From Mycetocola spongiae (GTDB taxonomy: Bacteria > Actinomycetota > Actinomycetes > Actinomycetales > Microbacteriaceae), in assembly GCF_020424085.1 (NCBI RefSeq), contig NZ_CP080203.1, positions 186,001-250,000 of the forward strand: a stretch of 64,000 bases of DNA, given 5' to 3'. Shown in pieces: positions 17,573 to 26,326 of the stretch. A program made the translations under genes and the position numbers. Numbering within the stretch: the stretch's first letter is position 1; each line of letters opens with the position of its first letter. The notes beneath the pieces were generated by a model. That model saw only the letters and a list, made by a program, of their open reading frames with translations. It searched no databases and was not told the origin of the DNA.

Positions 17573-19175
17573 GCGCTGGGCCGAGGCCCGCGGCGAGCAG
17601 CGCGCGGGTGTACTCGGCCCGCGGAGCGGAGAAGAGCCGCTCGGTGGGACCGGTCTCCACGATCTGCCCGGCATACATCACGGCCAGGTCATCGCTCATA
17701 TGGCGCACCACATCCAGGTCGTGGGTGATAAAAAGCATCGTCAGGCCGCGCTCGCGCTGGATTTCGTTCAGGAGATCCAAAACCTGCGCCTGCACGCCAA
17801 GATCCAGCGCCGAGACGGGCTCATCACACAGCAGTATCTCCGGGTCCGCGGCGAGGGCCCGCGCGATCGCGAGGCGCTGCCGCTGGCCGCCCGAGAGCGT
17901 GAGCGGGCGTCGGGTGCGCAGGGAACGGGCCAGGCCCACCGCGTCCAGCGCCGCGACGAGCGTACCCTCGTGGCCGCGGGGCCGGATGGTCTGTCCCGCG
18001 GAGAGGGCCTCCGTGAGCAGCTGTTCCACGTTCAGGCGCGGATCAAATGAGCCCAGCGGATCCTGGGAGATCGCGCCGATCCGGTGCCGACGCGCGCGCC
18101 GCTCGCGTTCGGGTAGCGGCACCCAGGGCTGCCCGTCGAGCCGCACCTGCCCGCCCCCGGGGGTATCCAGGCCCAGCAGGATGCGCGCGAGGGTGCTTTT
18201 TCCCGAGCCCGATTCGCCGATCAGGCCCAGGGTGCTGCCCGCGCGCAGGCTCAGCGAGGCCGCGCGCACGGCCTCGACCCGCAGGCCCGAGCGGCGGAAC
18301 GTGCGCGATACCGCGCTGGCCTCCAGGATCGGGGTGGCCGCTGCCGCCCGCGGGGGTGCGGGACTGGGCGCGGCGGGGGTCTCGCCCAGCAGCAGGGTTC
18401 CGCGGGCACGCCCCGCGGGGGAGGCGGCCAGCAGCGAGCGCGTATACGGGTGTTCCGGCGCGTTCAGGACCCGCTCGGTGGGACCCTGTTCCACGATCCT
18501 GCCGGCGCTCATTACCGCCACCCGATCGGCGATGCCGCGCACCGCGACCAGGTCGTGGCTGATCAGCAACACCGAACGGCCGTCCGCGGTCAGCGAGCCC
18601 AGGAGTTCCAGAATGCCGCGGCGCACCCGCGCATCCAGCGCCGTGGTGGGTTCATCCGCGATCAGCAGCGCGGGGTCCCCGGCCAGGGCCGCGGCAATCA
18701 GCGCGCGCTGACGCAGGCCCCCCGAGAGTTCCCCGGGGCGGGAGGCGGCGCGCGCAGCGGGATCGGGCATGCCCACCCGCTCCAGCAGCTCGCGCACGCG
18801 CCCGGCCCGGCCGCGCGCATCCAGCCCGGTATGCAGTTGCAGCGTGGTGGAGATTTCGCGGCCGATCGGGCGCAGCGGATCCAGCCCGAGCAGCGCGTCC
18901 TGCGGGATCAGGGCCACGGTTCCGCCGCGCAGCCGGCGCAGCGCGCGCGGCCCGAGGTCCGGAACGGAGATCCCGTCCACGCTCAGCCGGGTGGCGCTCA
19001 CGCTCCCGCCGGTGAGTCCCAGGATTGCGCGCCCGGTCACGCTTTTGCCCGAGCCGGACTCGCCCACCAGTGCCACACACTCGCCCGCCGCGATCTCCAG
19101 CGAGAGCCCGTCCACGGCCCTATCCGGGCCAAAACCTACCCGCAGATCGCGGATGGAAAGCCGACTCTGAGTCAT
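17550..19175 (-). CDS. Oligopeptide-type ABC transporter, fused dual ATPase
   Basis: A 541-residue protein holding both ATPase domains of a peptide/nickel importer (DppD and DppF halves in one chain). Domain 1 has Walker A GESGSGKS near residue 39 and signature LSGGLRQR; domain 2 has GESGSGKS near residue 318, signature LSGGQRQRLAIARALA and Walker B LLCDEP. An Ala/Pro-rich linker joins them. The first signature is LSGGLRQ in place of the usual LSGGQRQ. The ATG overlaps the preceding permease stop by four bases. It closes the four-gene operon and drives import across the membrane. Confidence 0.93.
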   Translation of the reverse strand: MTQSRLSIRDLRVGFGPDRAVDGLSLEIAAGECVALVGESGSGKSVTGRAILGLTGGSVSATRLSVDGISVPDLGPRALRRLRGGTVALIPQDALLGLDPLRPIGREISTTLQLHTGLDARGRAGRVRELLERVGMPDPAARAASRPGELSGGLRQRALIAAALAGDPALLIADEPTTALDARVRRGILELLGSLTADGRSVLLISHDLVAVRGIADRVAVMSAGRIVEQGPTERVLNAPEHPYTRSLLAASPAGRARGTLLLGETPAAPSPAPPRAAAATPILEASAVSRTFRRSGLRVEAVRAASLSLRAGSTLGLIGESGSGKSTLARILLGLDTPGGGQVRLDGQPWVPLPERERRARRHRIGAISQDPLGSFDPRLNVEQLLTEALSAGQTIRPRGHEGTLVAALDAVGLARSLRTRRPLTLSGGQRQRLAIARALAADPEILLCDEPVSALDLGVQAQVLDLLNEIQRERGLTMLFITHDLDVVRHMSDDLAVMYAGQIVETGPTERLFSAPRAEYTRALLAAGLGPAPSSFPGR

Positions 19176-19978
19176 CCGCGTCTCCGTTCGGGGGAGGCCA
19201 GCGCGCGGCCGAGCACCGTGGAGCACACGGCTGTCAGCACGATAAACAGGCCCGGGAAAAAGGTCATCCACCAGAAGCTGGAAATATATTGCCGCCCATC
19301 GGCGAGCATCGCCCCCCATTCGGCGGCGGGTGGCACCGCGCCCAGCCCGAGGAAGCTCAGCGCGCAGACCCAGACGATGGACTGGCCGATGCCCAGCGTG
19401 AGCAGCGCCAGCAGCGGGCGAGCCACATTGGGGAGGAGATGCCGGGTGAGGATGCGCGCGCCCGAGCGGCCCTGCACGATCGCGGCCTCCACATATCCGG
19501 AGCCGGAGATTTCCCGCACGCGGGTGCGCACGATCCGCGCATAGCCGGGGGCGGTGGCCAGGCCCACGGCCACGGTGGCGCTGAAAATCCCGGGCCCGGC
19601 AATCGTGATGATCAGCAGTGCGAGGATCAGCCCGGGGAACGCCAGCATCACCTCAATCACGCGCGTGGTGGAAAAATCCAGCCAGCGCGGGCCGAGCCCC
19701 GCGAGGAAGCCGAGGATCGTGGCCAGGCCGATGCCGATCGCGGTGGCCAGCAGGCCGATCAGCAGCGAGGGTCCCGCGCCGTGGATCACGCGGGTATAGA
19801 TTCCGCGGCCCGAGGCATCCGTGCCAAACGGGTGGGCCAGGCTCGGGGGTAAAAAGCCCGCGGCGGGGTCAATTGCGAGCGGATCTCCCGGCGCAAATAG
19901 CCCCGGCAGGGCGGCCGCGAGCGTGAGCGCCAGCAGCAGCGCGAGACTCACCCATTCGGGCGCACGCAGGCCGCGCAT
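19172..19978 (-). CDS. ABC transporter permease (DppC type)
   Basis: A 268-residue inner-membrane permease of the oligopeptide/nickel family: an N-terminal membrane anchor (about 10-30), a periplasm-facing loop with HPFGTDASGRGIYTRVIHGA, the conserved DppC hallmark, then four to five helices and the cytoplasmic EAA loop that docks on the ATPase. The start is the ATG at 19976-19978; upstream in-frame sequence belongs to the preceding permease in another frame. It overlaps both neighbours by one to four bases. Confidence 0.92.
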   Translation of the reverse strand: MRGLRAPEWVSLALLLALTLAAALPGLFAPGDPLAIDPAAGFLPPSLAHPFGTDASGRGIYTRVIHGAGPSLLIGLLATAIGIGLATILGFLAGLGPRWLDFSTTRVIEVMLAFPGLILALLIITIAGPGIFSATVAVGLATAPGYARIVRTRVREISGSGYVEAAIVQGRSGARILTRHLLPNVARPLLALLTLGIGQSIVWVCALSFLGLGAVPPAAEWGAMLADGRQYISSFWWMTFFPGLFIVLTAVCSTVLGRALASPERRRG

Positions 19979-20943
19979 CAGGAGCGCCCCCGCACGGTGG
20001 GAATCAGCGCGCGCTCGGTCAGATCCGAGACCAGGGAGACCAGCAGATAGGCGGCTGCGGCGATCAGCACGATGCCCACCACAAGCGGCACATCGCGCAC
20101 CTGGGTGGCGCCCACCAGGGTGCGGCCGAGGCCGGGCCGGGCGAAGATCGTCTCCACCACCACGGCGCCGCTCAGCAGCGAACCAAATGCCCACCCGGTG
20201 ATCCCGATCGCGGGCGGGGCTGCGTGGCGCAGCGTATGGCGCAGAAAAATACCCGCCTCGGATTCCCCGCGCGAGCGCGCGGTCAGGATAAACGGCTCCT
20301 CGGCGGCCGCGAGCAGCGATTCGCGCAGCAGCTGCGCGAGAAAACCGGCGAGGGGGATCGCGAGTGTCAGGGTGGGCAGGATGAGGCCGCGCGCATCGCC
20401 CGTGCCGATCGCCGGAAGCCAACCCAGCGTGGAGGAAAAGAGCAGGATCAGGGCGCTCCCGAGCCAAAAATGCGGCAGCGAGGCGGCGGTCATCTCCAGC
20501 CCAGCGGCCACGCGCGAGGCGAGCGGGCCGGCGGCCACCGACCACAGGGCCAGGGCGAGCGCCAGCGCCCAGGCGGCGGCGAGGGCGCAGAGCGCGAGGA
20601 TCAGCGTGCCGCCGAGCTGTTCGCCGATCACCGCGGCCACGCCCTCGTGCAGGGAATAGGACTGGCCGAGGTCGCCGCGCAGCAGGCGCCCGAGGAACGC
20701 CAGATACTGGGTGAAGAGCGGCAGATCGAGGCCGTTTTCGGCCCGGACCCGGGCGAGTGCCTCGGCGCTGGCCTGCGAGCCCGGCCCGCCCAGCAGGGCC
20801 TGGGCGGGATCCCCGGGGATCAGCCGGACGGCAAAAAACGTCACGGTCGCGGCGGCCCAGAGCACGCCGAGTGCCCCCGCGAGACGCGGGAGCACTCGGC
20901 GCAGCACGGTCATGCTGCCCAGGCTAGTGGGGGTCATGCTCAC
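19978..20943 (-). CDS. ABC transporter permease (DppB type)
   Basis: A 321-residue permease with the DppB layout: N-terminal helix near 14-34 followed by RLIPGDPAQALLGG, a large external loop, five further helices and the docking loop around ARSRGESEAGIFLRHTLRHA. The GTG at 20943 overlaps the stop of the binding-protein gene (GTGA); an ATG two codons later is the alternative. Pairs with the next permease to form the channel. Confidence 0.92.
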   Translation of the reverse strand: MSMTPTSLGSMTVLRRVLPRLAGALGVLWAAATVTFFAVRLIPGDPAQALLGGPGSQASAEALARVRAENGLDLPLFTQYLAFLGRLLRGDLGQSYSLHEGVAAVIGEQLGGTLILALCALAAAWALALALALWSVAAGPLASRVAAGLEMTAASLPHFWLGSALILLFSSTLGWLPAIGTGDARGLILPTLTLAIPLAGFLAQLLRESLLAAAEEPFILTARSRGESEAGIFLRHTLRHAAPPAIGITGWAFGSLLSGAVVVETIFARPGLGRTLVGATQVRDVPLVVGIVLIAAAAYLLVSLVSDLTERALIPTVRGRS

Positions 20944-22586
20944 CGGGTCGGGGCCACGCTCCGCAGCAGCGGATTGCCCACACTATTGGTCTCGCCCATC
21001 CCGTCGAGCTTCTCCGAGTAGAGGAAGTGGTTCTGCTGATCGTAGAGCGGCAGGATGTAATAGCCATCGAGCACAATCTGCTGCGCGCGGCGGTAGAGAT
21101 CGGCGCGCTCATCCTCCGCGGTGATCTCGGAGCCGCGCGTGAGCAGCTCATCCAACGCGGGATCGTTGATCTGCGCGTGATTGGCAAAATAGCCGCTGGG
21201 TGCCGGGGTGATGCCCGAGGAGTGGTACAGGATCCGCAGCACATCCGGGCCCACCTTGGTATAGGGGGCGCTCACCAGATCGTATTCATTTGCGCCGAGG
21301 CGCTCGTACCAGGTGGACAGATCCGTGGGTTCCAGCGTGATCTCGATGCCCACCGTGCGGGCCTGCGCCTGAATCTGTTCAAATAGCGACTGTTCCGCGG
21401 GGATCGACTGATTGGTGCTCACCGGGAACGCCAGCGAGAGCTTTTCGCCATCGCGCATGCGGATGGGATTGGCCGCGCTGGGTTCGCTCCAGCCCGCGGC
21501 GCTCAGCAGCTCATTGGCGGCCGCCGCATCGTGGCCAAAGGGGGCCTTATCGGTGAGGCCCAGCGGCTCCACGCTGGAGAGCGGGGAATAGGAGCGTTCA
21601 GCGGTACCAAAGAAGAGGGTTTTGATTCCGGCGTCCAGGTCCACCGCGCGGATCAGCGCCTCCCGCACCCGGATATCGGAGAGCGGGCCGCGCGAGGAAT
21701 TAAACTCGATCCGGTTTACCGAGCCGGGCCGGGGTGCGTCCAGGTGGCCAAGCCCCTGGGTATTGCCCGCCGCCACGATATTATCCGGCTGCGCATTATC
21801 GATGATCTGGACATCGCCCGACTGCAGGGCCGCATAGCGGGTGGCGGCATCGGGAATAAAGCGCCAGTTGAGGGTATCGGCGAGTGCCGGGGCGGCCGAG
21901 GCGGCTCCCTCGGGGGCCGAGTTATAGCCGGTATTGCGGGTCAGGACCACGCGGTCCTGGCGCTTCCACTCGCTCACGATAAACGCGCCGGTGCCCACGG
22001 GTGTCTGGCAGTTTTCCTCCTGGCTGCGGTCGAGCCCGGCGGGGGATTCGATGGCCAGCCACGGCATCGACAGCGATTCCAGCAGCGCACTATCGGGTTC
22101 GCTCAGGGTGAGGGTCACGGTGTGCTCATCGCTCGCGGCGGCCGCGGTGACCTTGCCCAGCGCGAGATAGCCCGTGGAGGATTTGGTGGCGGGATCCTGG
22201 ACGTGTTCGATATTGCGCACCACGGCGGCGGCGTTCAGCGGCGTGCCATCGCTGAAGGAGACGCCCTCGCGCACGGTGAAGGTCCAGGTCAGGCCGTCCT
22301 CGCTCTCGGTCCACGCGCTCGCGAGCCAGGGCACCGCGGCGCCGTTTTTATCGAGGGTCACGAGCTGTTCGAGGAACTGCGCGGCCAGCAGCGATTGTGG
22401 ATAGTTACCGCCCACATGCGGGTCCAGGCAGGTGGGTTCGGCATCTCCGCTGGCATAGGTGAGGGTGCCGCCGCCCGCGGGGGCGGTATTACCCGGGGTG
22501 GTCTGCGCGCAGGACAGCAGTCCCAGCGCCAGACCCGCGGCGAGAACGGGAAGCGCCAGGCGGCGCACGGTCGAGGCTGTGTTCAC
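20940..22586 (-). CDS. Lipoprotein solute-binding protein of peptide-type ABC importer
   Basis: A 548-residue family 5 extracellular solute-binding protein (SBP_bac_5). The N-terminus is a lipoprotein signal with lipobox LLSC near residue 25, so the mature protein is anchored outside the membrane. The fold is seen in TCLDPHVGGNYPQSLLAAQFLEQLV, the WTESEDGLTWTFTVREGVSFSDGTPL motif typical of the family, and the long C-terminal half. The GTG at 22586 follows AGGA. As first gene of the operon it supplies specificity; peptide, nickel-chelate or other ligands cannot be separated from sequence. A divergent TetR gene may regulate it. Confidence 0.93.
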   Translation of the reverse strand: MNTASTVRRLALPVLAAGLALGLLSCAQTTPGNTAPAGGGTLTYASGDAEPTCLDPHVGGNYPQSLLAAQFLEQLVTLDKNGAAVPWLASAWTESEDGLTWTFTVREGVSFSDGTPLNAAAVVRNIEHVQDPATKSSTGYLALGKVTAAAASDEHTVTLTLSEPDSALLESLSMPWLAIESPAGLDRSQEENCQTPVGTGAFIVSEWKRQDRVVLTRNTGYNSAPEGAASAAPALADTLNWRFIPDAATRYAALQSGDVQIIDNAQPDNIVAAGNTQGLGHLDAPRPGSVNRIEFNSSRGPLSDIRVREALIRAVDLDAGIKTLFFGTAERSYSPLSSVEPLGLTDKAPFGHDAAAANELLSAAGWSEPSAANPIRMRDGEKLSLAFPVSTNQSIPAEQSLFEQIQAQARTVGIEITLEPTDLSTWYERLGANEYDLVSAPYTKVGPDVLRILYHSSGITPAPSGYFANHAQINDPALDELLTRGSEITAEDERADLYRRAQQIVLDGYYILPLYDQQNHFLYSEKLDGMGETNSVGNPLLRSVAPTR

Positions 22587-22659
22587 AAGAATCCTGAGGT
22601 TGGGCGAGGGGGTCGCGACGCAAAAGCGTATTATTGGACGGGGTGCAATAAGACTCTAG

Positions 22660-22685
22660 CCGGTATTTCTCGGCGCCGATACCGG
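22660..22685. promoter_or_regulatory. Inverted repeat between the ABC operon and tetR, possible operator
   Basis: CCGGTAT (22660-22666) and ATACCGG (22679-22685) are perfect 7-base arms, 12 bases apart, in the 141-base divergent intergenic region. The position would suit a TetR-family operator controlling both directions. Confidence 0.4.
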
Positions 22686-22727
22686 GGGCACGCGATAGCC
22701 TGAGTCGAGATCGAAGGGAGCCCGCCG

Positions 22728-23333
22728 ATGGCCCAGACCCCCACCGCGCCCCGCGTGGGTCGCCCGCGACGCTCCTCGCAGCAGATGCTCGAGGATGCCG
22801 CGGCCGAACTGTTTTTGGAACAGGGCTATGCCGCCACGGCCATCGAGCAGATCACCCAGCGCGCCGGGGTCAGCCGCAATACGTTTTTTAACTACTTCGG
22901 GGTCAAATCCGATCTGCTCTGGATCGATCTGGACCGCTCGATTGCCCTGCTGCCCGCAGCGCTCGCCGAGTCCCCGCGCGAGGCCGGGGCCGCGCGCCTC
23001 GACGCGCTTGCCGCCGCCGTGCTCGCCGTGGCCGCCCGGCATCCCGCCGATCGGGTGCCGTGGGCGCTGAGCCAGGCCGATCTGATGGGCACCCGGGCCG
23101 AGCTGGAGGCCTCCGCGCTGGCCCGCCTCACGGCGCAGACCCGCGCCATCGAGGCCTTCCTGGAGGGCTGGTCCGGCCGCGCCCGCATCCGCGCGGTGGC
23201 CTGCGTGAGCGTGGGTGCCGTGGCCGCGGGGCTCGCGGAGTGGATCGACGCGGGTGTGCGCCGCGACCCCCTGAACGCCTATATTGCCGCGGCCCTGCTT
23301 CCCGCGCTGGCCGGATTCCGGGAGGAATCATGA
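22728..23333 (+). CDS. TetR/AcrR family transcriptional regulator
   Basis: A 201-residue one-component regulator. The N-terminal helix-turn-helix is clear: MLEDAAAELFLEQGYAATAIEQITQRAGVSRNTFFNYF at about residues 20-60. The C-terminal ligand-binding domain is alanine-rich and shows no ligand clue. It is divergent from the ABC importer and overlaps the next gene by ATGA, so it probably controls one or both. AGGGAG precedes the ATG. Confidence 0.9.
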   Translation: MAQTPTAPRVGRPRRSSQQMLEDAAAELFLEQGYAATAIEQITQRAGVSRNTFFNYFGVKSDLLWIDLDRSIALLPAALAESPREAGAARLDALAAAVLAVAARHPADRVPWALSQADLMGTRAELEASALARLTAQTRAIEAFLEGWSGRARIRAVACVSVGAVAAGLAEWIDAGVRRDPLNAYIAAALLPALAGFREES

Positions 23334-23965
23334 GTGAACCAATCCCCGCACCACTGAACCTGCCCAGCTCCCCGGTATTCCCCGGCGAGGGTGAGCCCGT
23401 GGCCCCGCGCCGCCGCCGGCGCTGGCCGTGGCTGCTCCTGATTCCCGTGCTCGCCGCGGTGGCCGCGCTGCTCGCGCTGAATCTTGGCGCGGGCTCCGAG
23501 TCCCGTCTTGTGCAGCTGCGGCTGAATCCCGCCTTTGTGGATACCCATGTGGTCATCGGCTCCTGCGTGGTGCCCGAGGGCGGCACCGAGTGTTCCCTCA
23601 CCGTGGGCCAGCGCTGCGAACCCTTCTCCGCCACCGGCGCCGTGCACTGCAACGATATGAGTGTGCGCCCCGAGGGTCTCTACCGGGTGGGATCCGCGCT
23701 GGGACAGGACGAGGCCTGGGTCTCCGAGCGTCTGGGCTGGACCCCGCCCGAGGACTCCACCCCCGGGGAGGGCGGCTGCACGGTCGAGGGGTCACCGGGG
23801 GAGGTGCTCCTCGCGCATCCCTTTGGCACGCTCGCGGAATACCGCATCGAACAGACCTCCGCGACCGGGGCGGTCACGCTCAGCGATCCCCTCACCGCCT
23901 TCCAGGCCGTGGGACATTCCTGCGGCTCGGGCGAGGATCACGGCGAGGACGAGGACGGGCACTAG
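23330..23965 (+). CDS. Membrane-anchored, Cys-containing extracellular protein of unknown function
   Basis: A 211-residue protein starting at an ATG that overlaps the tetR stop (ATGA) behind GGAGG. A proline-rich cytoplasmic stub and RRRRRW stretch precede one membrane helix (about residues 32-52); the outside domain has six cysteines (in SCVVPEGGTEC, QRCEPF, HCND, GGCTVEG and HSCGSG) and ends in a His/Asp/Glu-rich tail (GEDHGEDEDGH) that could bind metal. I do not recognise the family. Its last ~90 bases are duplicated at 26242. It is probably coregulated with tetR. Confidence 0.75.
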   Translation: MSEPIPAPLNLPSSPVFPGEGEPVAPRRRRRWPWLLLIPVLAAVAALLALNLGAGSESRLVQLRLNPAFVDTHVVIGSCVVPEGGTECSLTVGQRCEPFSATGAVHCNDMSVRPEGLYRVGSALGQDEAWVSERLGWTPPEDSTPGEGGCTVEGSPGEVLLAHPFGTLAEYRIEQTSATGAVTLSDPLTAFQAVGHSCGSGEDHGEDEDGH

Positions 23966-24001
23966 GGCCCGAACGCGCCCGGCGCGGTATGGGCGGCGAT
24001 C
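23875..24001. repeat. Direct duplication, left copy, flanking the second island
   Basis: About 120 bases match 26242-26361 at roughly nine positions in ten, with a 6-base difference. The copy spans the last codons and stop of the anchored-protein gene and a diverged version of the last twelve codons of the M50 gene (reading IAAHTAPGAFGP on the minus strand). Confidence 0.85.
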
Positions 24002-24135
24002 AAACCAGCGGTTTCCGGGGGACATTTAAACCGGAGATGCGTCGGGGGATCACAACGCTCGAGCGCGGGTGGGCCCCGGGGATTCATAATGCGCGGGCGA
24101 TGAATAAAACCCGTGATTGCGCTGCCCCGCGCGCG

Positions 24136-24630
24136 TTAATCCCGGTGATTGCGCAGGGCGTAGGCCACCTGTAGGGCCTCGGGGCCGCTGTTTTTGGTGG
24201 GGGCCACCGCCCAGGCGGCATGGATAATCAGGTGGGTCCAGGCTCCGTCGAAGACGGAATCGAGGTCGATGATGATGCTGTCACCGCGAATCTCGTAGGA
24301 ATCCTGTGGCTCGTCGGGATGCCCAAGTTCGAGTTCGTAGAGGGTCCGCGTGACGGGAAGTCCATACTCATCGATTGCGCTCACGATACTGATGGCCAGC
24401 TCGACCGGCATATGCCCGGTGTGAATGACGGGGTTTTCGCCGGGCGCGCGCACCGCCGTCCAGTCCAGGGGCCACGAGTTGAGGGGAATCTCATTCTTGC
24501 CCCAATCTGCGTAGTACATGGGGAGCGTGGTGCCGGATATGGTGGCCGCTGGCCAGGTGGGAAATATCGCGAGTGTGGGCACGGTGGAATCCGGAAACGG
24601 GTCATACTGACCGTAGTTGGGATCTGTCAT
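24136..24630 (-). CDS. Paralogue of the neighbouring lipoprotein, lacking an export signal
   Basis: A protein of about 164 residues if started at ATG 24630 (MTDPNYGQYD); an alternative ATG at 24711 overlaps the previous gene by 26 bases and would add 27 residues without creating a signal peptide. From VPTLAIFPTWPAATISG to the end it aligns along its whole length with the lipoprotein encoded just upstream (shared pattern FPxWPxAxxSG, VIHT/ILHT, xxELxI, GWTH/AWTHxII, YALxxxR). So the pair arose by tandem duplication, with one copy exported and one apparently cytosolic. Unknown family; lower GC than its surroundings. Confidence 0.65.
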   Translation of the reverse strand: MTDPNYGQYDPFPDSTVPTLAIFPTWPAATISGTTLPMYYADWGKNEIPLNSWPLDWTAVRAPGENPVIHTGHMPVELAISIVSAIDEYGLPVTRTLYELELGHPDEPQDSYEIRGDSIIIDLDSVFDGAWTHLIIHAAWAVAPTKNSGPEALQVAYALRNHRD

Positions 24631-24685
24631 GGTAACCGCGCTTTCGTTTTTCCCGGCGTGAAATGGGTACGTTCTTTTTCTGAGT

Positions 24686-25282
24686 CTATGTTCGAATGTG
24701 GGCGAGCGCATAGCTGGCCTGTACGGATAACGGAGCGGGGATGGTGTCCTCGGTTAACAGCACCCAGGTGACCTGAATAATCGCGTGGGTCCAACCTTGC
24801 GGGATGAGTGCATCCGGGTAGAGGTAAACAACCTCGGAATGATCGGAGGGCTGCAGGCGCCCCGCGGATTGCGGCGCATAATCGATATCTTGGGTGCTCC
24901 AGCTCAGAGGTATGCCGTCAGAATCCAGGGTCGATACATTTGTGATGGTGAGTTCAGTCGGCGCAAATCGCGTGTGGAGGATGAGTGGTTCATCGGGCGC
25001 GAGCATGACGTCCCAATAAACCCTACCGGGTGGGTCAAGTGCCAGGTCCTCGCCCCAATACGCGTTAACGATCGGCGGAGATCCGCCGCTTACTGAAGCG
25101 AGAGGCCAGCGTGGGAAACTCTTCAGCGTGGGAAACTCGGTGTTGTTAGCTGTTGCGTCCACCGAATCTCCCGACTCTGACTGAGGCGTTGATGCCATAA
25201 CGCCACACGATATCACTGCTAACCCGAGGGCGATTATGGTCACGGCGGCAAGCGCTGATCTCAATCCGTTTAGCCGTTGCAC
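24686..25282 (-). CDS. Putative lipoprotein of unknown family
   Basis: A 198-residue protein with a lipoprotein signal (LAVISCG, lipobox cysteine near residue 26) and a Ser/Asp-rich spacer before the domain shared with the downstream paralogue. The GTG start at 25282 lies inside the end of the secreted-protein gene (13-base overlap); the ribosome binding site is poor, which fits translational coupling. The conserved domain carries several tryptophans and an acidic surface. Together with its paralogue and the secreted upstream protein it forms a three-gene operon confined to the duplicated-junction island. Confidence 0.7.
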   Translation of the reverse strand: MQRLNGLRSALAAVTIIALGLAVISCGVMASTPQSESGDSVDATANNTEFPTLKSFPRWPLASVSGGSPPIVNAYWGEDLALDPPGRVYWDVMLAPDEPLILHTRFAPTELTITNVSTLDSDGIPLSWSTQDIDYAPQSAGRLQPSDHSEVVYLYPDALIPQGWTHAIIQVTWVLLTEDTIPAPLSVQASYALAHIRT

Positions 25283-25836
25283 GGCGCAAAGGCGGTTTTG
25301 GTGCGATAACTGACCCCTGTATAGCCATTAGCAAATGCGGTGTAGTAGCGTCCCGTGGTGCGGTACTGGTGATAGCTGCCCGGATTGCAAAGAAAGGGAG
25401 TGGTGATTCTTAAGAATTTTTTCGGAGCTGAACCGCGACTCGAACGTTGGTGAGCCCATCCCCACCACTCATTTCTATAAGAGGATCCCTCAATTGAATG
25501 GACGGTGGGAATCACCGGGCAATCACCCGTCAAATGGGTGTTGATTGTGCGTGGCGTCGTACTTGAAGGATGCGGGTTGTCCTGCGAAATTCTGCAGTAG
25601 ATCGGTGCTGCCCGCAATGCCCGGAGCGAGTCTCCCGTAGTTTCGCTAAAGGTTCCGGTGGTTTCGTTATTGACGTCACTAGGCACGAGCGGTGTATCTG
25701 ACCAGGTCTCGAGTGTCTCGTCCGGCAGTTGATCGATTTCCACAGCGTTGGCGGGAGAAGGTACTGCAGTGGTCAAAATCAGACTGAGGGATAGCAAGGC
25801 TGGAAAAAGGTAGCGCTTTGACAATAATTTAGACAT
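25270..25836 (-). CDS. Sec-secreted protein with four cysteines, unknown function
   Basis: A 188-residue exported protein: signal peptide with cleavage after PANA near residue 31, a Thr/Ser-rich linker, then a C-terminal domain of about 110 residues with four cysteines, many aromatic residues (NEWWGWAHQRSS, YHQYRTTGRYYTAFANGY) and a basic character. The ATG at 25836 has GGAGTGAT directly ahead; longer in-frame starts would bury the signal peptide. The downstream lipoprotein gene overlaps its end. I do not recognise the family. Two disulfides and aromatic surface suggest a small secreted binding or toxic protein, but that is only inference. Confidence 0.7.
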   Translation of the reverse strand: MSKLLSKRYLFPALLSLSLILTTAVPSPANAVEIDQLPDETLETWSDTPLVPSDVNNETTGTFSETTGDSLRALRAAPIYCRISQDNPHPSSTTPRTINTHLTGDCPVIPTVHSIEGSSYRNEWWGWAHQRSSRGSAPKKFLRITTPFLCNPGSYHQYRTTGRYYTAFANGYTGVSYRTKTAFAPCNG

Positions 25837-26241
25837 ATCACTCCGGTGTGCGTAAAAGGCAATACGTAGCCTATTTGGGGGGTACTTTTTAGTCAATGGC
25901 GAATTTTTAGAGTTCTCAAGTTCATCCCTTTGAGTGCAGGGCACGCCGCACCCGCCACGAGTCCGCGGAGAGACGGTGCTGCCGCATTGCTGGGCGAGAG
26001 CTATTAGTCACCCGGTCGGGACGACTGACGGGCACAGTTTGGCCTCGACCTCGACCGGTGTCACTCGGCTAAGCCTCCTTATTGCCAGCCTTGATAACAT
26101 GTCCGCTCAACACCCACCGCTAACGCGATGTCGAAATCTTCCCTGGTGCCCCATCTCCTTTTGTTGACTGTTTTTCTGCAATGAGTGGCTGAATAATGAA
26201 TCGGTCACCATCGACGGAGTACTTTTGGGGATCGCGCAGAA
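25837..26241. other. Gene-free stretch of the second island
   Basis: About 400 lower-GC bases upstream of the secreted-protein gene. No open frame with a start signal can be supported; it should contain the promoter of the minus-strand operon, but no box stands out. Confidence 0.5.
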
Positions 26242-26326
26242 CACGCTCAGCGATCCCCTCACCGCCTTCCACGCCGTGGGACATTCCTGCGGGTCCGGCG
26301 AGGACGAGGACGAGGACGGGCACTAG
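26242..26326 (+). pseudogene. Orphan 3' fragment of the anchored-protein gene
   Basis: The last 28 codons of the gene at 23330-23965 in a second, slightly different copy (ending SGEDEDEDGH), without a 5' part or start. It exists only as part of the duplicated junction and cannot be expressed as a protein. Confidence 0.8.

Noticed and set aside
19979-20545. Long N-terminal extension of the second permease
   Set aside because: It is an out-of-frame reading of the first permease gene; the DppC-like protein begins at 19978.
2952-25836. Lactococcin-972-like bacteriocin call for the secreted proteins
   Set aside because: Size and cysteine number do not fit and no ABC immunity genes follow; only secretion and small size are shared.
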